Shown in pieces: positions 8,793-17,742 of a stretch of DNA of 50,107 nt. The stretch's first letter is position 1. Every line of letters starts with the position of its first letter. The stretch is taken from assembly GCA_029858965.1 (NCBI GenBank), contig JAOUDZ010000025.1:1-50107 (forward strand), in the 5' to 3' direction. Position numbers and translations under genes: made by a program. Below the pieces are notes generated by a model, which was not told the DNA's origin, did not search any database, and saw only the letters and a program-made list of their open reading frames with translations. This stretch comes from Cyclobacteriaceae bacterium (GTDB lineage: Bacteria > Bacteroidota > Bacteroidia > Cytophagales > Cyclobacteriaceae).

Positions 8793-9515
8793 TCAACTAT
8801 CGGTGCTAAAGACCACGTTTACTTTTGTGTAATAAACAGTCGTAACACCTTCAAAGCCGGAATCAGTACCGACCATCAACCACAGTTCGCCTTTGCTATT
8901 GCTTTTCACAATAAAGGGGGAATCGTTCATTGAGGCATTATCCCGGGTAATGAGTGTGTATTCCTGGGTATCAGTGGAAACTGCTATATCACCCAGGACA
9001 ACGGTCGTTTCTCCGGGAGCGCTTTGAATACCCTTGTCAACATTCAAAGCAAAATAGTTGCCATCTATTACTTTTCTAGGTTCAGTGCCAGAAGCGCCAG
9101 CCTTTAAGAAGACAAATTCCCCCGGAACTGCACCAAAACTGCCACCACCTTGCGTTGCGTTTGATGCCAACTCAACTTCGAAGACTATCGTATAATCTGT
9201 GTTTGGCGTCAGGTTTGCTATTTTTTTCTTCATGAACATGAAGAGGTGGCCGTGATTATTGCCGGACAGCATCATGGATTTTTTCTCAGTTCCCAAATTA
9301 GCTGGCCTGTCCGTATAGGCGAATTTTAGCTCGTAATAGGCTGAATCGTCCGCCCCGGCAGGAAAATCAGTGAAATCAACCTGCCAGTCATATTGTCCCT
9401 GGGCAAAATCAAAACTATGAGAAAAGACTAAAAAACCATCTTCATTTCCGGAAAGACTACAACCGAACAATATGAGCAGTACTATTGTAATCAAATACTT
9501 CCCGCACGTTTTCAT
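8793..9515 (-). CDS. Hypothetical lipoprotein, beta-rich
   Basis: A 240-aa protein with a lipoprotein signal (IVLLILFGC, lipid-modified Cys at about residue 19). The mature part alternates hydrophobic and polar residues as in beta-sandwich domains, for example LTPNTDYTIVFEVEL, which resembles fibronectin-type strands. It ends in a strand-rich segment VYYTKVNVVF. No catalytic motif is visible. It likely sits on the outer membrane or in the periplasm. Its function is unknown. Confidence 0.7.
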   Translation of the reverse strand: MKTCGKYLITIVLLILFGCSLSGNEDGFLVFSHSFDFAQGQYDWQVDFTDFPAGADDSAYYELKFAYTDRPANLGTEKKSMMLSGNNHGHLFMFMKKKIANLTPNTDYTIVFEVELASNATQGGGSFGAVPGEFVFLKAGASGTEPRKVIDGNYFALNVDKGIQSAPGETTVVLGDIAVSTDTQEYTLITRDNASMNDSPFIVKSNSKGELWLMVGTDSGFEGVTTVYYTKVNVVFSTDS

Positions 9516-9734
9516 AATCTACGCTTTTGCTTATCAATAGACACAAGGTTACCATTAAAGGTTGGAAGCTGACTTAATGGATTAAAGTACAAAAGCATCG
9601 CTAAGAATACGAAACGTTAAACAATCCACCTCGTTATAGCAGACACGGGTGCCGCATTGATCAATATTGGCTTTTGGTAAAATACCGCTATTAGACGATA
9701 TTCGAATGCCTTTCTTGTCTAATTTGCGATGCTG

Positions 9735-10259
9735 ATGAAGAACCTTGTCCCCTTACTTGTTTTCTTTGCTTTTTGCGGTTGCAGGGAAATTTCATTTAAG
9801 GAGCCTCAGCCTAAAGGTAAAAAATCGCTGCGTGAGGTACCTGAAAAATTGCTTGGAAAATATTTGCTGCAAGAGGAGAAAGACACCGCAAAGGATACTT
9901 TGGTGGTTACCAGGCAAGGTTATCTAATTGTCAGCGATCGAAAGCAAAGCCTTCTTGGCGATAGTCTGGTCTTGAAACGATACAAGGGGTATTACTTCCT
10001 GAGTATTAATGAAAATCCGGAGTGGATCCTCAGGATTATTAAGCGGGAAAAAAATGGGGATCTTACGTATATGTCAATGGATGAAGAAGATCGTGCATTT
10101 AAAGATCTTGTCAATGACCTTGCCCGAGAGGTAGGCATTGATTCAGTAAAAATTGATGACAAAATGCTTTATCAGATCGACCCTTCTCCCAGACAACTCA
10201 TCAATCTGATAAAAAAGGGGTATTTCAAAAAAACCATTCTGATGCAAAGACTTGAGTAG
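9735..10259 (+). CDS. Hypothetical lipoprotein
   Basis: A 174-aa protein with a lipobox (LVFFAFCGC) right after MKNLVPL. An ATG two codons upstream (9729) is equally possible. The mature region is charged, with a beta-like section (LVVTRQGYLIV) and a helical C-terminus rich in Lys. No family is recognised. It is divergent from the lipoprotein on the other strand and converges on the frameshifted TMEM175-type gene. Confidence 0.65.
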   Translation: MKNLVPLLVFFAFCGCREISFKEPQPKGKKSLREVPEKLLGKYLLQEEKDTAKDTLVVTRQGYLIVSDRKQSLLGDSLVLKRYKGYYFLSINENPEWILRIIKREKNGDLTYMSMDEEDRAFKDLVNDLAREVGIDSVKIDDKMLYQIDPSPRQLINLIKKGYFKKTILMQRLE

Positions 10260-10272
10260 TGGTTTGATTCTT

Positions 10273-10981
10273 TTATTCAGCTATTTGCGCAAGCAATATA
10301 TTTCTCCGCTTTTTGACGTACCTGCCGAAAATCTGCATGACATGGAAGTATAGGAAATAGGTGAAGCCAGAAAACATTCCCCCAAACATTTTCCCATCAG
10401 AAAATTGGCATGCATACTTGCCTTTGTGTCAAATTCCTCTATTTCATTAAGTTGAAGTAGTGCCGCATTTTTCAGGGCATATCTATACATCAGCATCAGA
10501 ACAGCGAAAAAACTTGTTGCCCCGATACCATATATTACCATTAGGTATGCCATGTCTGTTCCTGCATAAGTTTTATTCAACTCAACCATAATCTCATCCT
10601 GATTAAAAATATAGGCCACAGGCCACAGGATCAGCTTTGTGAGGAATTTTAACGGGTATACATAAAATAAAACAATTATTAGAAATAATGTATTCAGCAA
10701 CAATACCGTACCGTTGCGCAGTCCGTACCGGAAATAGAATACAAAATGTTGATGCCAGATCAGAATAATTAGCGCAATACAAAAACAGAAAGGGATCATA
10801 TCCCACGCAAACCTTTTTATTTGTTCAAAGTTGGTTGGTGCGCTCGTCGAAATAAGCAACAGGGTAATTGCCAGGGCAAATACGGCATCACTGAAATTCT
10901 CTAATCGTCGGGTTCAACTCCTCTGAAGCGAAATTCGGGATCCATCCCCAGATAATGCTTTTGTAATGCTTCGCGAATCAT
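10273..10981 (-). pseudogene. TMEM175/DUF1211-type potassium channel gene, broken by two frameshifts
   Basis: Three overlapping reading frames spell one TMEM175-family protein of about 236 aa. Piece 1 starts at ATG 10979-10981 (MIREALQKHYLGMDPEFRFR) and reaches a TAG at 10901-10903. Piece 2 continues one frame over with the family signature ENFSDAVFALAITLLLIS and three more hydrophobic segments. It loses frame near a TTTT run (10389-10392); piece 3 continues as MFSGFTYFLYFHVMQIFG and ends at TAA 10273-10275. Both breaks are explained by a single missing base, one near 10905-10912 after CCC and one in an A run. Bacterial homologues are K+-selective channels with an FSD motif. It may be a decayed gene or a consensus sequencing error. 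Confidence 0.82.
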
Positions 10982-11001
10982 ATTGATTGAAAATACAGAA
11001 A

Positions 11002-11751
11002 CTATAAGTTGTCATTATTCATTTGTGCAGAAACATCCGGCTTTTTTTCTTCCGGGATTAGCTTATTCTCCTGTTTAATGAATGGGGATGCCTGTTGATG
11101 CAGTCGTATAGCCTTTCGTGCCAAAATGAAACCTGCGGCAAGAGAAAGTAATGCCCCTGTCCATATGCCAGGCACAAAGGATATAAACCAAAAATAGTCG
11201 TAGGTCCCGTGAAACAAAGTGGGTGCCAGCAAAGCAATGACGCTAAAATAGATTTCCCTGCGGTGGGTGAATTTTGCCTTGCCCAGAAAGTATCCCATTA
11301 TTATAGCAAAGGCTGCATGCGCGGGTACTGCGGTAAACATTCTTAGAAATCCCGTGGCAAACCCATATTGGAAAACATAAATCACATTTTCAACAGTGGC
11401 AAAGCCCATCCCTACCATTACAGCATAAACAATACCATCAAAGGGTTCGTTGAAATTTTTGTTGTAGTAAAGAATAAAACGGACAAAAATAAACTTACTG
11501 AATTCTTCGATGAGCGCAACCTTGAAGAAAGCATTGAAGAATTGTTGCATAACATCTTCTTCTGGTGTTAGAATTAATAGATTTACAGGCCAACTAATCA
11601 TCATGGTAACTAGTGTACTTAGACCCCCATACAGGAAACTTAGAAACAGGAGGCCGAAAGGCTCCCGTTCATGCTTGTCTTTCAGATAGATGAAAAGGAT
11701 AATGGCCGCACCCGGCGCAAGGGCTAAAGAGAATAAACTAAGGGCATTCAT
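11002..11751 (-). CDS. PrsW family intramembrane metalloprotease
   Basis: A polytopic membrane protein of 249 aa with the PrsW signature: EEFSK in the first conserved helix, FDGIVYAVMVGMGFATVEN in the second, and the histidine motifs PAHAAFAIIMGYFLG and LFHGTYDYF. About seven or eight hydrophobic segments are seen. PrsW proteases cleave membrane anchors such as anti-sigma factors in Bacillus; the substrate here is unknown. The frame extends to 11802, but the ATG at 11749-11751 (MNALSLFSLALAPG) starts directly at the first helix. The C-terminal tail is charged and probably cytosolic. Confidence 0.86.
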   Translation of the reverse strand: MNALSLFSLALAPGAAIILFIYLKDKHEREPFGLLFLSFLYGGLSTLVTMMISWPVNLLILTPEEDVMQQFFNAFFKVALIEEFSKFIFVRFILYYNKNFNEPFDGIVYAVMVGMGFATVENVIYVFQYGFATGFLRMFTAVPAHAAFAIIMGYFLGKAKFTHRREIYFSVIALLAPTLFHGTYDYFWFISFVPGIWTGALLSLAAGFILARKAIRLHQQASPFIKQENKLIPEEKKPDVSAQMNNDNL

Positions 11752-11820
11752 CGAAATGGTATGGAAATCTAAGATAAACTTTAATCTTGAAGTTCCCCGC
11801 ACTACACTGCAAGTCGTACA

Positions 11821-12360
11821 TTATTCTATTACACTTTCAACCTGCTCCATTTTGGCCTCTGAGTATTTTCCTGAAGTTGCATAGATGATTTTCCCAGTAG
11901 TATCGAGCACAAAAAAATAAGGGATGTCTTTCCGCTCGAAGTCAAGTGCATCTTGATAGGTTTTTATCTCCCCCTTGTAAAACAACACATGGGGTAGGAG
12001 CTGGGGATTAATATTCTTAAGCGCTTTGCGCTTGGCTGTACCAGTGGCAGCAGCGTTGATTCCTGTAAACATTGGAACGAAATACACATTAACGTCATAG
12101 CCAAACCCGGCCATTAGTCCGGTCGTTTTTTGAATGAATGTTTCAAAGACCGGCTGAAACCATGAGTTTAACTCGTCTTCGGATTTTTTTGAGTACGCAA
12201 GGCCCAGCAAGGTATATTTGCCATTTGCTTCCTGGGGAAGTCTTACTTTGGTGTCTTCTACCGTTTCGGCTTCCAGATCCGGAAACATTTTGCCAATTAC
12301 CTGAGCTTGAAGCGTAAAGGTTAGCGCAAATCCAATAAAGAACAAACTGAATTTTTTCAT
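11821..12360 (-). CDS. Secreted thioredoxin-fold protein without CXXC
   Basis: A 179-aa protein with a signal peptide (FFIGFALTFTLQAQ). The body has thioredoxin-like order: KYTLLGLAYSKKSEDELNSW (beta1 and helix), LPHVLFYKG (middle) and IPYFFVLDTTGKIIYATSG, the conserved cis-Pro/strand pattern of redoxins. The resolving CXXC site is replaced by residues without cysteine, so it is probably not a disulfide oxidoreductase. ATP10-like assembly factors share such a degenerate fold, but that link is only a resemblance. It is upstream of the PrsW gene on the same strand (69 bp apart). Confidence 0.72.
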   Translation of the reverse strand: MKKFSLFFIGFALTFTLQAQVIGKMFPDLEAETVEDTKVRLPQEANGKYTLLGLAYSKKSEDELNSWFQPVFETFIQKTTGLMAGFGYDVNVYFVPMFTGINAAATGTAKRKALKNINPQLLPHVLFYKGEIKTYQDALDFERKDIPYFFVLDTTGKIIYATSGKYSEAKMEQVESVIE

Positions 12361-12539
12361 AACGTTATCTTTTGAAAGCGGAAGTTACTAAAACCATACC
12401 AGATTGATTAGACTTCAGGTTCATTTCGGTTGTTCGCAGGTGCTATGACTGCCTTATTTGTAGAAATTCACAGGCGCACACATCATAAGCAGCGTTCCCT
12501 ACAACCCAATAGTGAGCCAGTAAATGAACCGGAGAAAAG

Positions 12540-13127
12540 TTATCGCTCCCACCTTACCTTGTCTTCTACGGGGGTTCGCTTCATGTCAGGCAATGCGCCT
12601 TTGGGTATTCCGACGTGTAGGAATCCAAGCAATTGGTCTGCTCCGGATAATCCGAAGAATGCTTTGGCTTCTTCAAAATAGGTGATTCCGCCTGTACTGA
12701 GGTAAGCTCCAATTCCGTATGCCGTAGCCGTTAGATACATATTCTCAATTGCGCAAAAAACTGCGCCTATTTCTTCGATGATAGGGAGGGATTCTTTTTC
12801 ATCGCGTTTCATGCATACCGCAACAATGTGCGATGATAACATGGGTTTGGTAAGCAGATTCTGATAACGATTTTCACGGTAAGACCCATCTGCCATCGTT
12901 ACTTCTTTATACAGACGGGCCTGAAAGTCACCCAATCGCTTCAGTCCGGCGCCGGTAAATACTACAAACCTCCATGGCTCAGTGAGTTTGTGGGTGGGCG
13001 CGCAATTGGCGTTTTGGAGCATTTGGGTAATAATCGCGTCATCAACACGCTCACCACTGTACTGCGCCTGAAAAACAGATCTACGTTTTTGGATTACCTC
13101 GTTGACTAATTCAGGATTAAGATTCAT
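12540..13127 (-). CDS. Nitroreductase family flavoprotein
   Basis: FMN-dependent NAD(P)H oxidoreductase, 195 aa. Family features are the N-terminal IQKRRSVFQAQYSG with the FMN-binding RRS, NANCAPTHKLTEPWRFVVF at about residues 37-55, AVCMKRD and YLTATAYGIGAYLSTGG. The frame opens further upstream, but the ATG at 13125-13127 fits the usual start (MNLNPELVNEVIQKRRS). The physiological substrate is unknown. It is divergent from the lipoprotein gene that follows, with only 44 bp between them. Confidence 0.9.
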   Translation of the reverse strand: MNLNPELVNEVIQKRRSVFQAQYSGERVDDAIITQMLQNANCAPTHKLTEPWRFVVFTGAGLKRLGDFQARLYKEVTMADGSYRENRYQNLLTKPMLSSHIVAVCMKRDEKESLPIIEEIGAVFCAIENMYLTATAYGIGAYLSTGGITYFEEAKAFFGLSGADQLLGFLHVGIPKGALPDMKRTPVEDKVRWER

Positions 13128-13171
13128 TGTGTTTCTTTTTCCTAAATTTACATGATCAACGCATTTATACC

Positions 13172-13894
13172 ATGAAGAACTTAATGCTATTCCTACTCGT
13201 GGCATCGTCGTGTGCGCCGGTATACGTACCAAATGCGCGTAACTCTCCGCTGTTCACCAAAGCGGGGGAACTTCAGGGATCGGTGCAATTCGGGAATGGG
13301 TTGGATTTACAAGGTGCGGTATCAGTTACCAAGCACATCGGGTTGATGGCAAATTATTCATACGCTGATCGCAAGAGCAATCCATATGATACGGATAATC
13401 TGGATGAATACCATTACCATAATTTTTTTGAAGGCGGTGTAGGCTACTATGAAAATCAGGGGAACTGGTGTTATGAAATTTTTGCAGGGTATGGAAAAGG
13501 CGAAGGAGCAAGTTATGACACATATGCGTGGTGGGGTTCTCAAAGTGAACGGGCGACAGGGAAATATGAACGTTATTTTATACAACCTGCATTTGGATTG
13601 AATAAGAATATTATGCACGTTTCATTCGTCCCACGAATCTCAATCGTTAACTTCACGGAGTTCTCTAATGACCTGGTTACTTACCCCATTGATGATAATC
13701 CACGTGTTTTTATTGAGCCGGCAGTTATTGGTCGGGTGAACTTGATGGAGAACCATCTTTTCTTTGTTTTCCAGGCTGGCGTATCCTTCCCGGCTACCTC
13801 CAATTTGTATTATGAATACCGGCCATTTCAATTTTCCACAGGAATGGGGTTCCGGTTTGGTGGATTGAAAAAAGAACCCCTGCCGGATCAATAG
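13172..13894 (+). CDS. Hypothetical outer membrane lipoprotein, beta-barrel-like
   Basis: A 240-aa protein with a lipoprotein signal (MKNLMLFLLVASSC). The mature sequence alternates aromatic and small residues (GLMANYSYADRKSN, HNFFEGGVGYYENQGNW, EIFAGYGKGEGA) and ends in FSTGMGFRFGG, as in small outer-membrane barrels. The start ATG at 13172 is preferred over an upstream in-frame codon because the lipobox then sits at the right distance. No function is recognised. Confidence 0.7.
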   Translation: MKNLMLFLLVASSCAPVYVPNARNSPLFTKAGELQGSVQFGNGLDLQGAVSVTKHIGLMANYSYADRKSNPYDTDNLDEYHYHNFFEGGVGYYENQGNWCYEIFAGYGKGEGASYDTYAWWGSQSERATGKYERYFIQPAFGLNKNIMHVSFVPRISIVNFTEFSNDLVTYPIDDNPRVFIEPAVIGRVNLMENHLFFVFQAGVSFPATSNLYYEYRPFQFSTGMGFRFGGLKKEPLPDQ

Positions 13895-13935
13895 AAAAGC
13901 GTTTCACAAGGCCGTGGATATACGTAACTAATTAC

Positions 13936-15042
13936 CTATTTAGGGAAGGCACTTGCATCAATATTCGGTATTACTTTCAGCGCGTTTTTGTAGTAAATTT
14001 TCTTTAGGATATCATCCGGCAAATCCAGTCCATACATTCTCCAAAAGGCGTGGTAGCGTTTGTGGTAAGGGAAATAGTCATCGGCGCTTTCAAGCACCCG
14101 GAAGTAGGTAGTATACTCTTCGGGTACCCAGGAATCCTTTCCAAACATCACGCGGTCCTGATATTTTGTCAAAAAATCACGCGCTGCCCTGGGCTGCCTG
14201 CCTAATTCAGCGATTACCGCACCGATCTCGGTATACATATTGGGTAATTGATCCATCAACTCGCCAAGTTTTTTAAGGTCATTTCCATACCAGCCGAGGT
14301 GGGCGTTAATGAACTTGGTTTTCGGATGTTTCCTGAAAATATTGTGTTGCTCTGCGATGATAGTCTCCCACGATACCGGATCGGTATCGTGGCGTCTGCC
14401 TGGATGCGTTTTGAGTTCTAACCAACGTTCATTGTTCTGATCAATAGGCTGCCAGAATTGTCTCGGGTCGGCGGCGTGGATCAATACAGGTATGCCCAAC
14501 TGAGCACATTTGTCCCAGACCGGATCAATTCTGGGATCGTCAATGTGAATTCTGTTGCCTTTGCTATCCTTGTTAAACATACCCAGGCTTTTGTAAATCT
14601 TTAATCCATTGGCGCCTTTTCTTATATCTTCTTCCAATTGGCTTACTGTGCGCTGCTGCCAATCGGGTTCATCAATGCCTGAAAAATCCACGTTCGTAAA
14701 TACAATAAATCGTTTAGGACTGGTTTTCTTCACATTCTCCAAAGCCTTTTCCAGATGGTCCGTGCTACCCCGCCCGCGGCCACTGAGGTTTACCATCACA
14801 GCCATGTTTAACTTGTCCATCTCCTCCGCCAATTTAGTGAGATCCTGAGATGGCATGTTGAATTGGTGATTATGCACATCAATAAAAGGAAATTTCGCGC
14901 GCGTCAATACATGCTCAGGTACAACCAAAGAAGACGGGGGGTCATAGTCTTCAAAATCCATTCTCATATCGAGTGGTTTCTCCTGTGCGCAGGCATAAAC
15001 CGTGCTCAAAACAGCCGTTGCCAGGAAAAGTGTTCTTTTCAT
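13936..15042 (-). CDS. Secreted amidohydrolase (amidohydrolase-2 / TIM-barrel metal-dependent hydrolase)
   Basis: A 368-aa metal-dependent hydrolase with a signal peptide (TLFLATAVLSTVYACAQ). The first metal motif is FIDVHNHQ near residue 58. Later motifs include VLIHAADPRQFW, FINAHLGWYGN and the C-terminal MFGKDSWVPEEY, which carries the conserved Asp. These fit the amidohydrolase-2 family, whose members hydrolyse or decarboxylate aromatic and lactone substrates. The start ATG at 15040-15042 was chosen because the signal peptide follows at once; the frame itself opens at 15132. The substrate is unknown. Confidence 0.86.
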   Translation of the reverse strand: MKRTLFLATAVLSTVYACAQEKPLDMRMDFEDYDPPSSLVVPEHVLTRAKFPFIDVHNHQFNMPSQDLTKLAEEMDKLNMAVMVNLSGRGRGSTDHLEKALENVKKTSPKRFIVFTNVDFSGIDEPDWQQRTVSQLEEDIRKGANGLKIYKSLGMFNKDSKGNRIHIDDPRIDPVWDKCAQLGIPVLIHAADPRQFWQPIDQNNERWLELKTHPGRRHDTDPVSWETIIAEQHNIFRKHPKTKFINAHLGWYGNDLKKLGELMDQLPNMYTEIGAVIAELGRQPRAARDFLTKYQDRVMFGKDSWVPEEYTTYFRVLESADDYFPYHKRYHAFWRMYGLDLPDDILKKIYYKNALKVIPNIDASAFPK

Positions 15043-15252
15043 CCTTTTATAAATCATGCTTTTAAGATACATGGAAAGTGAGAATCCTCTGAATATAATT
15101 TTCGGACGGAAGATACTTTGTTTAAACGTCAATCTTGGGAGGATAGGTTCTGAATTAAAGAACCCAAGGATAGATGCGGGTCGTTATTAGGAATCTGCGT
15201 AGTAAGCGGAAGGCTAATTTTTTTTATCTTGGCTGATGATTAAACCACGAAT

Positions 15253-16362
15253 ATGAAACTAGTGTCAGTTCTTTTCCTATTATTATTCACCGTTTTCATG
15301 GTGCCGGCGCAGGATCAGCAGCTCGATGCAGCGAAAAAGAAGATCGATTCCAAGAATTTTGCAGGCGCTAAAGCAGATCTTACAAAGATTATCGACAATA
15401 GTCCAAAAAACAAAACCGCGCTCAACTTACGCGGACGTGCCCGCATAGGCCTGAATGATTTTTACGGCGCAATTGGTGATTTCAACTATGCCCTTGAAGT
15501 AGATTCAACTTATGCAGAAGCATTGAATTATCGAGGCGAGGCAAAGATGGCGCTGGGCGATGATGAAGGCGCAATCCTGGATTTTGATAAGGCCATAAAA
15601 TTTGATACAAAATTTACAGATGCGTACAGCAATAGGGGTCTGGCGAAATATAACATTGAGGATTTGCAGGGAGCATACTTTGATTTTTCAAAAGCCCTTG
15701 AATTAGGGCCGGCAGATGCGGACAAGTATTTTAACAGAGGTGTGACCAAGTCAGAGCTGGGCGAGTTTGTAAGCGCTATTGATGATTACACCAAGTCTAT
15801 TGAGCTGGATAAGACTGATCCTGGCCTCTACAACTACCGTGGTGTTGCGCATTATAATGTAGGTAACCTGGATCAGGCCATAGCGGATTATGATGAGGCC
15901 ATCAGACTCGACCCTAAAGATGCGCAAACATATGAAAATCGGGCTTTGGCAAAAGGCGCAAAGGAAAATTATAAAGATGCACTTGTGGATTATACCAAAG
16001 CCATCGAGCTTAATCCGGATGAGCCGGAAACATACAATCTCAGGGGCGTGACAAAATATAATCTGGGAGATCATGAAGGTGCTATTGCAGATTACACCAA
16101 GGCGATTGAACTGGATGATACGAACCCGGTGTACTTTGATAATAGGGCTTTAAGTAAAACGGAACGGGAGGACTTCGCCGGAGCTGTTGAGGATTATTCT
16201 ACCTCCATAGAATTGTATCCGAGCGATCCCGAAACGTACTACCAGCGGGCGCTGGTGAAGCTAAGTATGAATAATGAATATGATGCTTGCCTTGACCTTC
16301 GTCGGGCAGAAGAACTCGGATCACCGGATGCCAGGGGTGCCATTAAGAAAAATTGCAAATGA
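15253..16362 (+). CDS. Tetratricopeptide repeat protein, exported
   Basis: A 369-aa protein with a signal peptide (LFLLLFTVFMVPAQ) followed by about ten consecutive 34-residue TPR units spanning roughly residues 22-360. Repeat cores such as ALNYRGEAKMALGDDEGAIL and TYNLRGVTKYNLGDHEGAIA recur with the pattern Y-x-x-R-G-x-A/T-K-x-x-L-G-D. It ends in a Cys-containing tail (GAIKKNCK). TPR arrays act as protein-binding scaffolds; the partner is unknown. It is probably monocistronic and is followed by a hairpin shared with the convergent RDD gene. Confidence 0.88.
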   Translation: MKLVSVLFLLLFTVFMVPAQDQQLDAAKKKIDSKNFAGAKADLTKIIDNSPKNKTALNLRGRARIGLNDFYGAIGDFNYALEVDSTYAEALNYRGEAKMALGDDEGAILDFDKAIKFDTKFTDAYSNRGLAKYNIEDLQGAYFDFSKALELGPADADKYFNRGVTKSELGEFVSAIDDYTKSIELDKTDPGLYNYRGVAHYNVGNLDQAIADYDEAIRLDPKDAQTYENRALAKGAKENYKDALVDYTKAIELNPDEPETYNLRGVTKYNLGDHEGAIADYTKAIELDDTNPVYFDNRALSKTEREDFAGAVEDYSTSIELYPSDPETYYQRALVKLSMNNEYDACLDLRRAEELGSPDARGAIKKNCK

Positions 16363-16399
16363 TAAATACCAACCAGTATTGGCGGTAACTAAAAGCATA

Positions 16400-16422
16400 G
16401 ACCAGGCAGTGCGAGCCTGGTC
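16400..16422. terminator. Hairpin between convergent genes
   Basis: A perfect 8-bp stem GACCAGGC/GCCTGGTC with a 7-base loop lies between the convergent stops of the TPR and RDD genes. No T run follows on either side, so an intrinsic terminator is possible but not ideal. Confidence 0.45.
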
Positions 16423-16441
16423 CATGGGCAAGGTATAGTGT

Positions 16442-16918
16442 CTATTTTCTCACTACCAGGGTGCCTGCAATCATATCGTGCAGTGCTTGCTTCTTTTCCG
16501 TAAAAGCCGCCATCAGGTAACCGATAAGCAATATCATTGAAGATATTATTTTGGAAAGACTGCGAACTAAAGCTTTGGTGAAATCCAATTTATTGCCGTC
16601 GATATCGGTTACTTTCAATCCCAACACCATCTTGCCAATCGAGGCCTGATAATTGGAAGATTCCATGAGTGTGTAGTAGAGCGTTTGAATAATCAGGAAA
16701 ACAATTTGGGAAACACCTGCCACAGCCATAATCTGGCCCAGCATGGATATTGCCTGGGTTTGGTCCATCGAATCTAAATCTTGAAAACCATTGGCCATTT
16801 CAATGCCCATAATGCCCAAAATTGGCATGATTGCTACGAATTGTACAGCACCAAGAATGATTCCATCGATGATAACAGCGACAAAGCGAAGCCAGAATCC
16901 AGCATAGTTTGCATTCAT
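16442..16918 (-). CDS. RDD family membrane protein
   Basis: A 158-aa integral membrane protein with the RDD layout: NYAGFWLRFVAVIIDGIILG (Arg and Asp of the family name), a second helix (VAGVSQIVFLIIQTLYY), the SIGKMVLGLKVTD motif with conserved Lys/Gly, and KKQALHDMIAGTLVV at the C-terminus. RDD proteins have been linked to transport in some bacteria; the function here is unknown. It is monocistronic. Confidence 0.9.
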   Translation of the reverse strand: MNANYAGFWLRFVAVIIDGIILGAVQFVAIMPILGIMGIEMANGFQDLDSMDQTQAISMLGQIMAVAGVSQIVFLIIQTLYYTLMESSNYQASIGKMVLGLKVTDIDGNKLDFTKALVRSLSKIISSMILLIGYLMAAFTEKKQALHDMIAGTLVVRK

Positions 16919-17013
16919 AATGATTAGGGTTAGGTTTCTGAAATCTAATCTATTAAAATTAACCCTGCAACGGAAACATAGTCAAGCGTTTTACCTATTC
17001 CGAACTTCCTTAA

Positions 17014-17544
17014 ATGATTCCCTTGAACACAAAACTCCAATATCGATTTGATCAATTGGAAGAAGACCGAATAAGGCTATTGGACGCATTGTCGAAGTAC
17101 CCGGAAACAAGATTTGACTATAAATCAGAACCAACACGTTGGTCGATTAACCAGATACTTATTCACCTGCTGACTTCTGAGCAGCTTACCCTCGCATACC
17201 TGAAGAAGAAATCGCTAGGCATAAATCAACTCAGGAATTCAGGGCCAATTGAGTCGGTAAAAATTACGTTGCTTACTATTTTTCAGCGTATGCCCTTCAA
17301 ATTCAAGGCACCAACGCTAGTGGCACAGCATACACCGAATCCTGTGCCACTGAGAGATCTTGCCGAGCGTTGGAGTTTGTCCAGAATCGAGCTGAAGCAA
17401 TTTTTGGAAAGCATTCACGCCAATAACGTTCACAAATTGATTTTTAAGCATCCCGTGGCGGGTCGCTTTGATGCAGTGCAGTGCCTCATATTTATGCGTG
17501 AGCATTTCCGTCACCATGTACCACAAATTAATCGTCTGCTATAG
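17014..17544 (+). CDS. DinB superfamily protein
   Basis: A 176-aa four-helix-bundle protein of the DinB/YfiT type. Metal-ligand histidines are visible in ILIHLLTSE near residue 51 and REHFRHHVPQI at about 162-172. The N-terminal helix QYRFDQLEEDRIRLLDAL and WSINQILIHLL match the family's first and second helices. DinB members include thiol transferases such as bacillithiol S-transferases; the role of this one is not known. Confidence 0.85.
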   Translation: MIPLNTKLQYRFDQLEEDRIRLLDALSKYPETRFDYKSEPTRWSINQILIHLLTSEQLTLAYLKKKSLGINQLRNSGPIESVKITLLTIFQRMPFKFKAPTLVAQHTPNPVPLRDLAERWSLSRIELKQFLESIHANNVHKLIFKHPVAGRFDAVQCLIFMREHFRHHVPQINRLL

Positions 17545-17610
17545 AATCGAATTGGGTTTGCAGATTCGTTACTTTTGGAGAACTAACGTGCTTAACCGCT
17601 GAAAGTACTT

Positions 17611-17703
17611 TTATACCATGGAATTCAGTGCAGCGGCATAATTTGGTGCTTGCCCCACAGCAGGAAGAAATTCATAGCCATTCATAGCCAGACGTGCGCG
17701 CAC
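17611..17703 (-). CDS. Candidate 30-residue ORF of unknown nature
   Basis: A GTG-started frame of 30 codons lies in the gap after recX. It is preceded by AGGAGG four bases upstream (17708-17713), an unusually good Shine-Dalgarno for this genome. The peptide starts MRARLAMNGYEFLPAVGQAP and ends in AALNSMV. It overlaps a tandem 10-bp repeat and a perfect palindrome (below). It could be a true small protein, the remnant of a larger gene, or part of an intergenic repeat. No family is recognised. Confidence 0.3.
   Translation of the reverse strand: MRARLAMNGYEFLPAVGQAPNYAAALNSMV
17670..17703. repeat. Tandem 10-bp repeat and 10-bp palindrome
   Basis: ATTCATAGCC is repeated exactly in tandem at 17670-17689. 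Four bases further, GTGCGCGCAC at 17694-17703 is a perfect palindrome. Both lie in the 198-bp gap between the DinB and recX genes and have higher GC than nearby gaps. Confidence 0.6.
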
Positions 17704-17742
17704 CGTTCCTCCTGACAGGCATATGGGTTTTTATGCAAGTGG

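Noticed and set aside
12430-12681. Plus-strand 83-residue frame downstream of the nitroreductase
   Set aside because: It overlaps the 3' end of the nitroreductase on the opposite strand, starts at a weak codon and has an odd composition. A chance frame is likelier.
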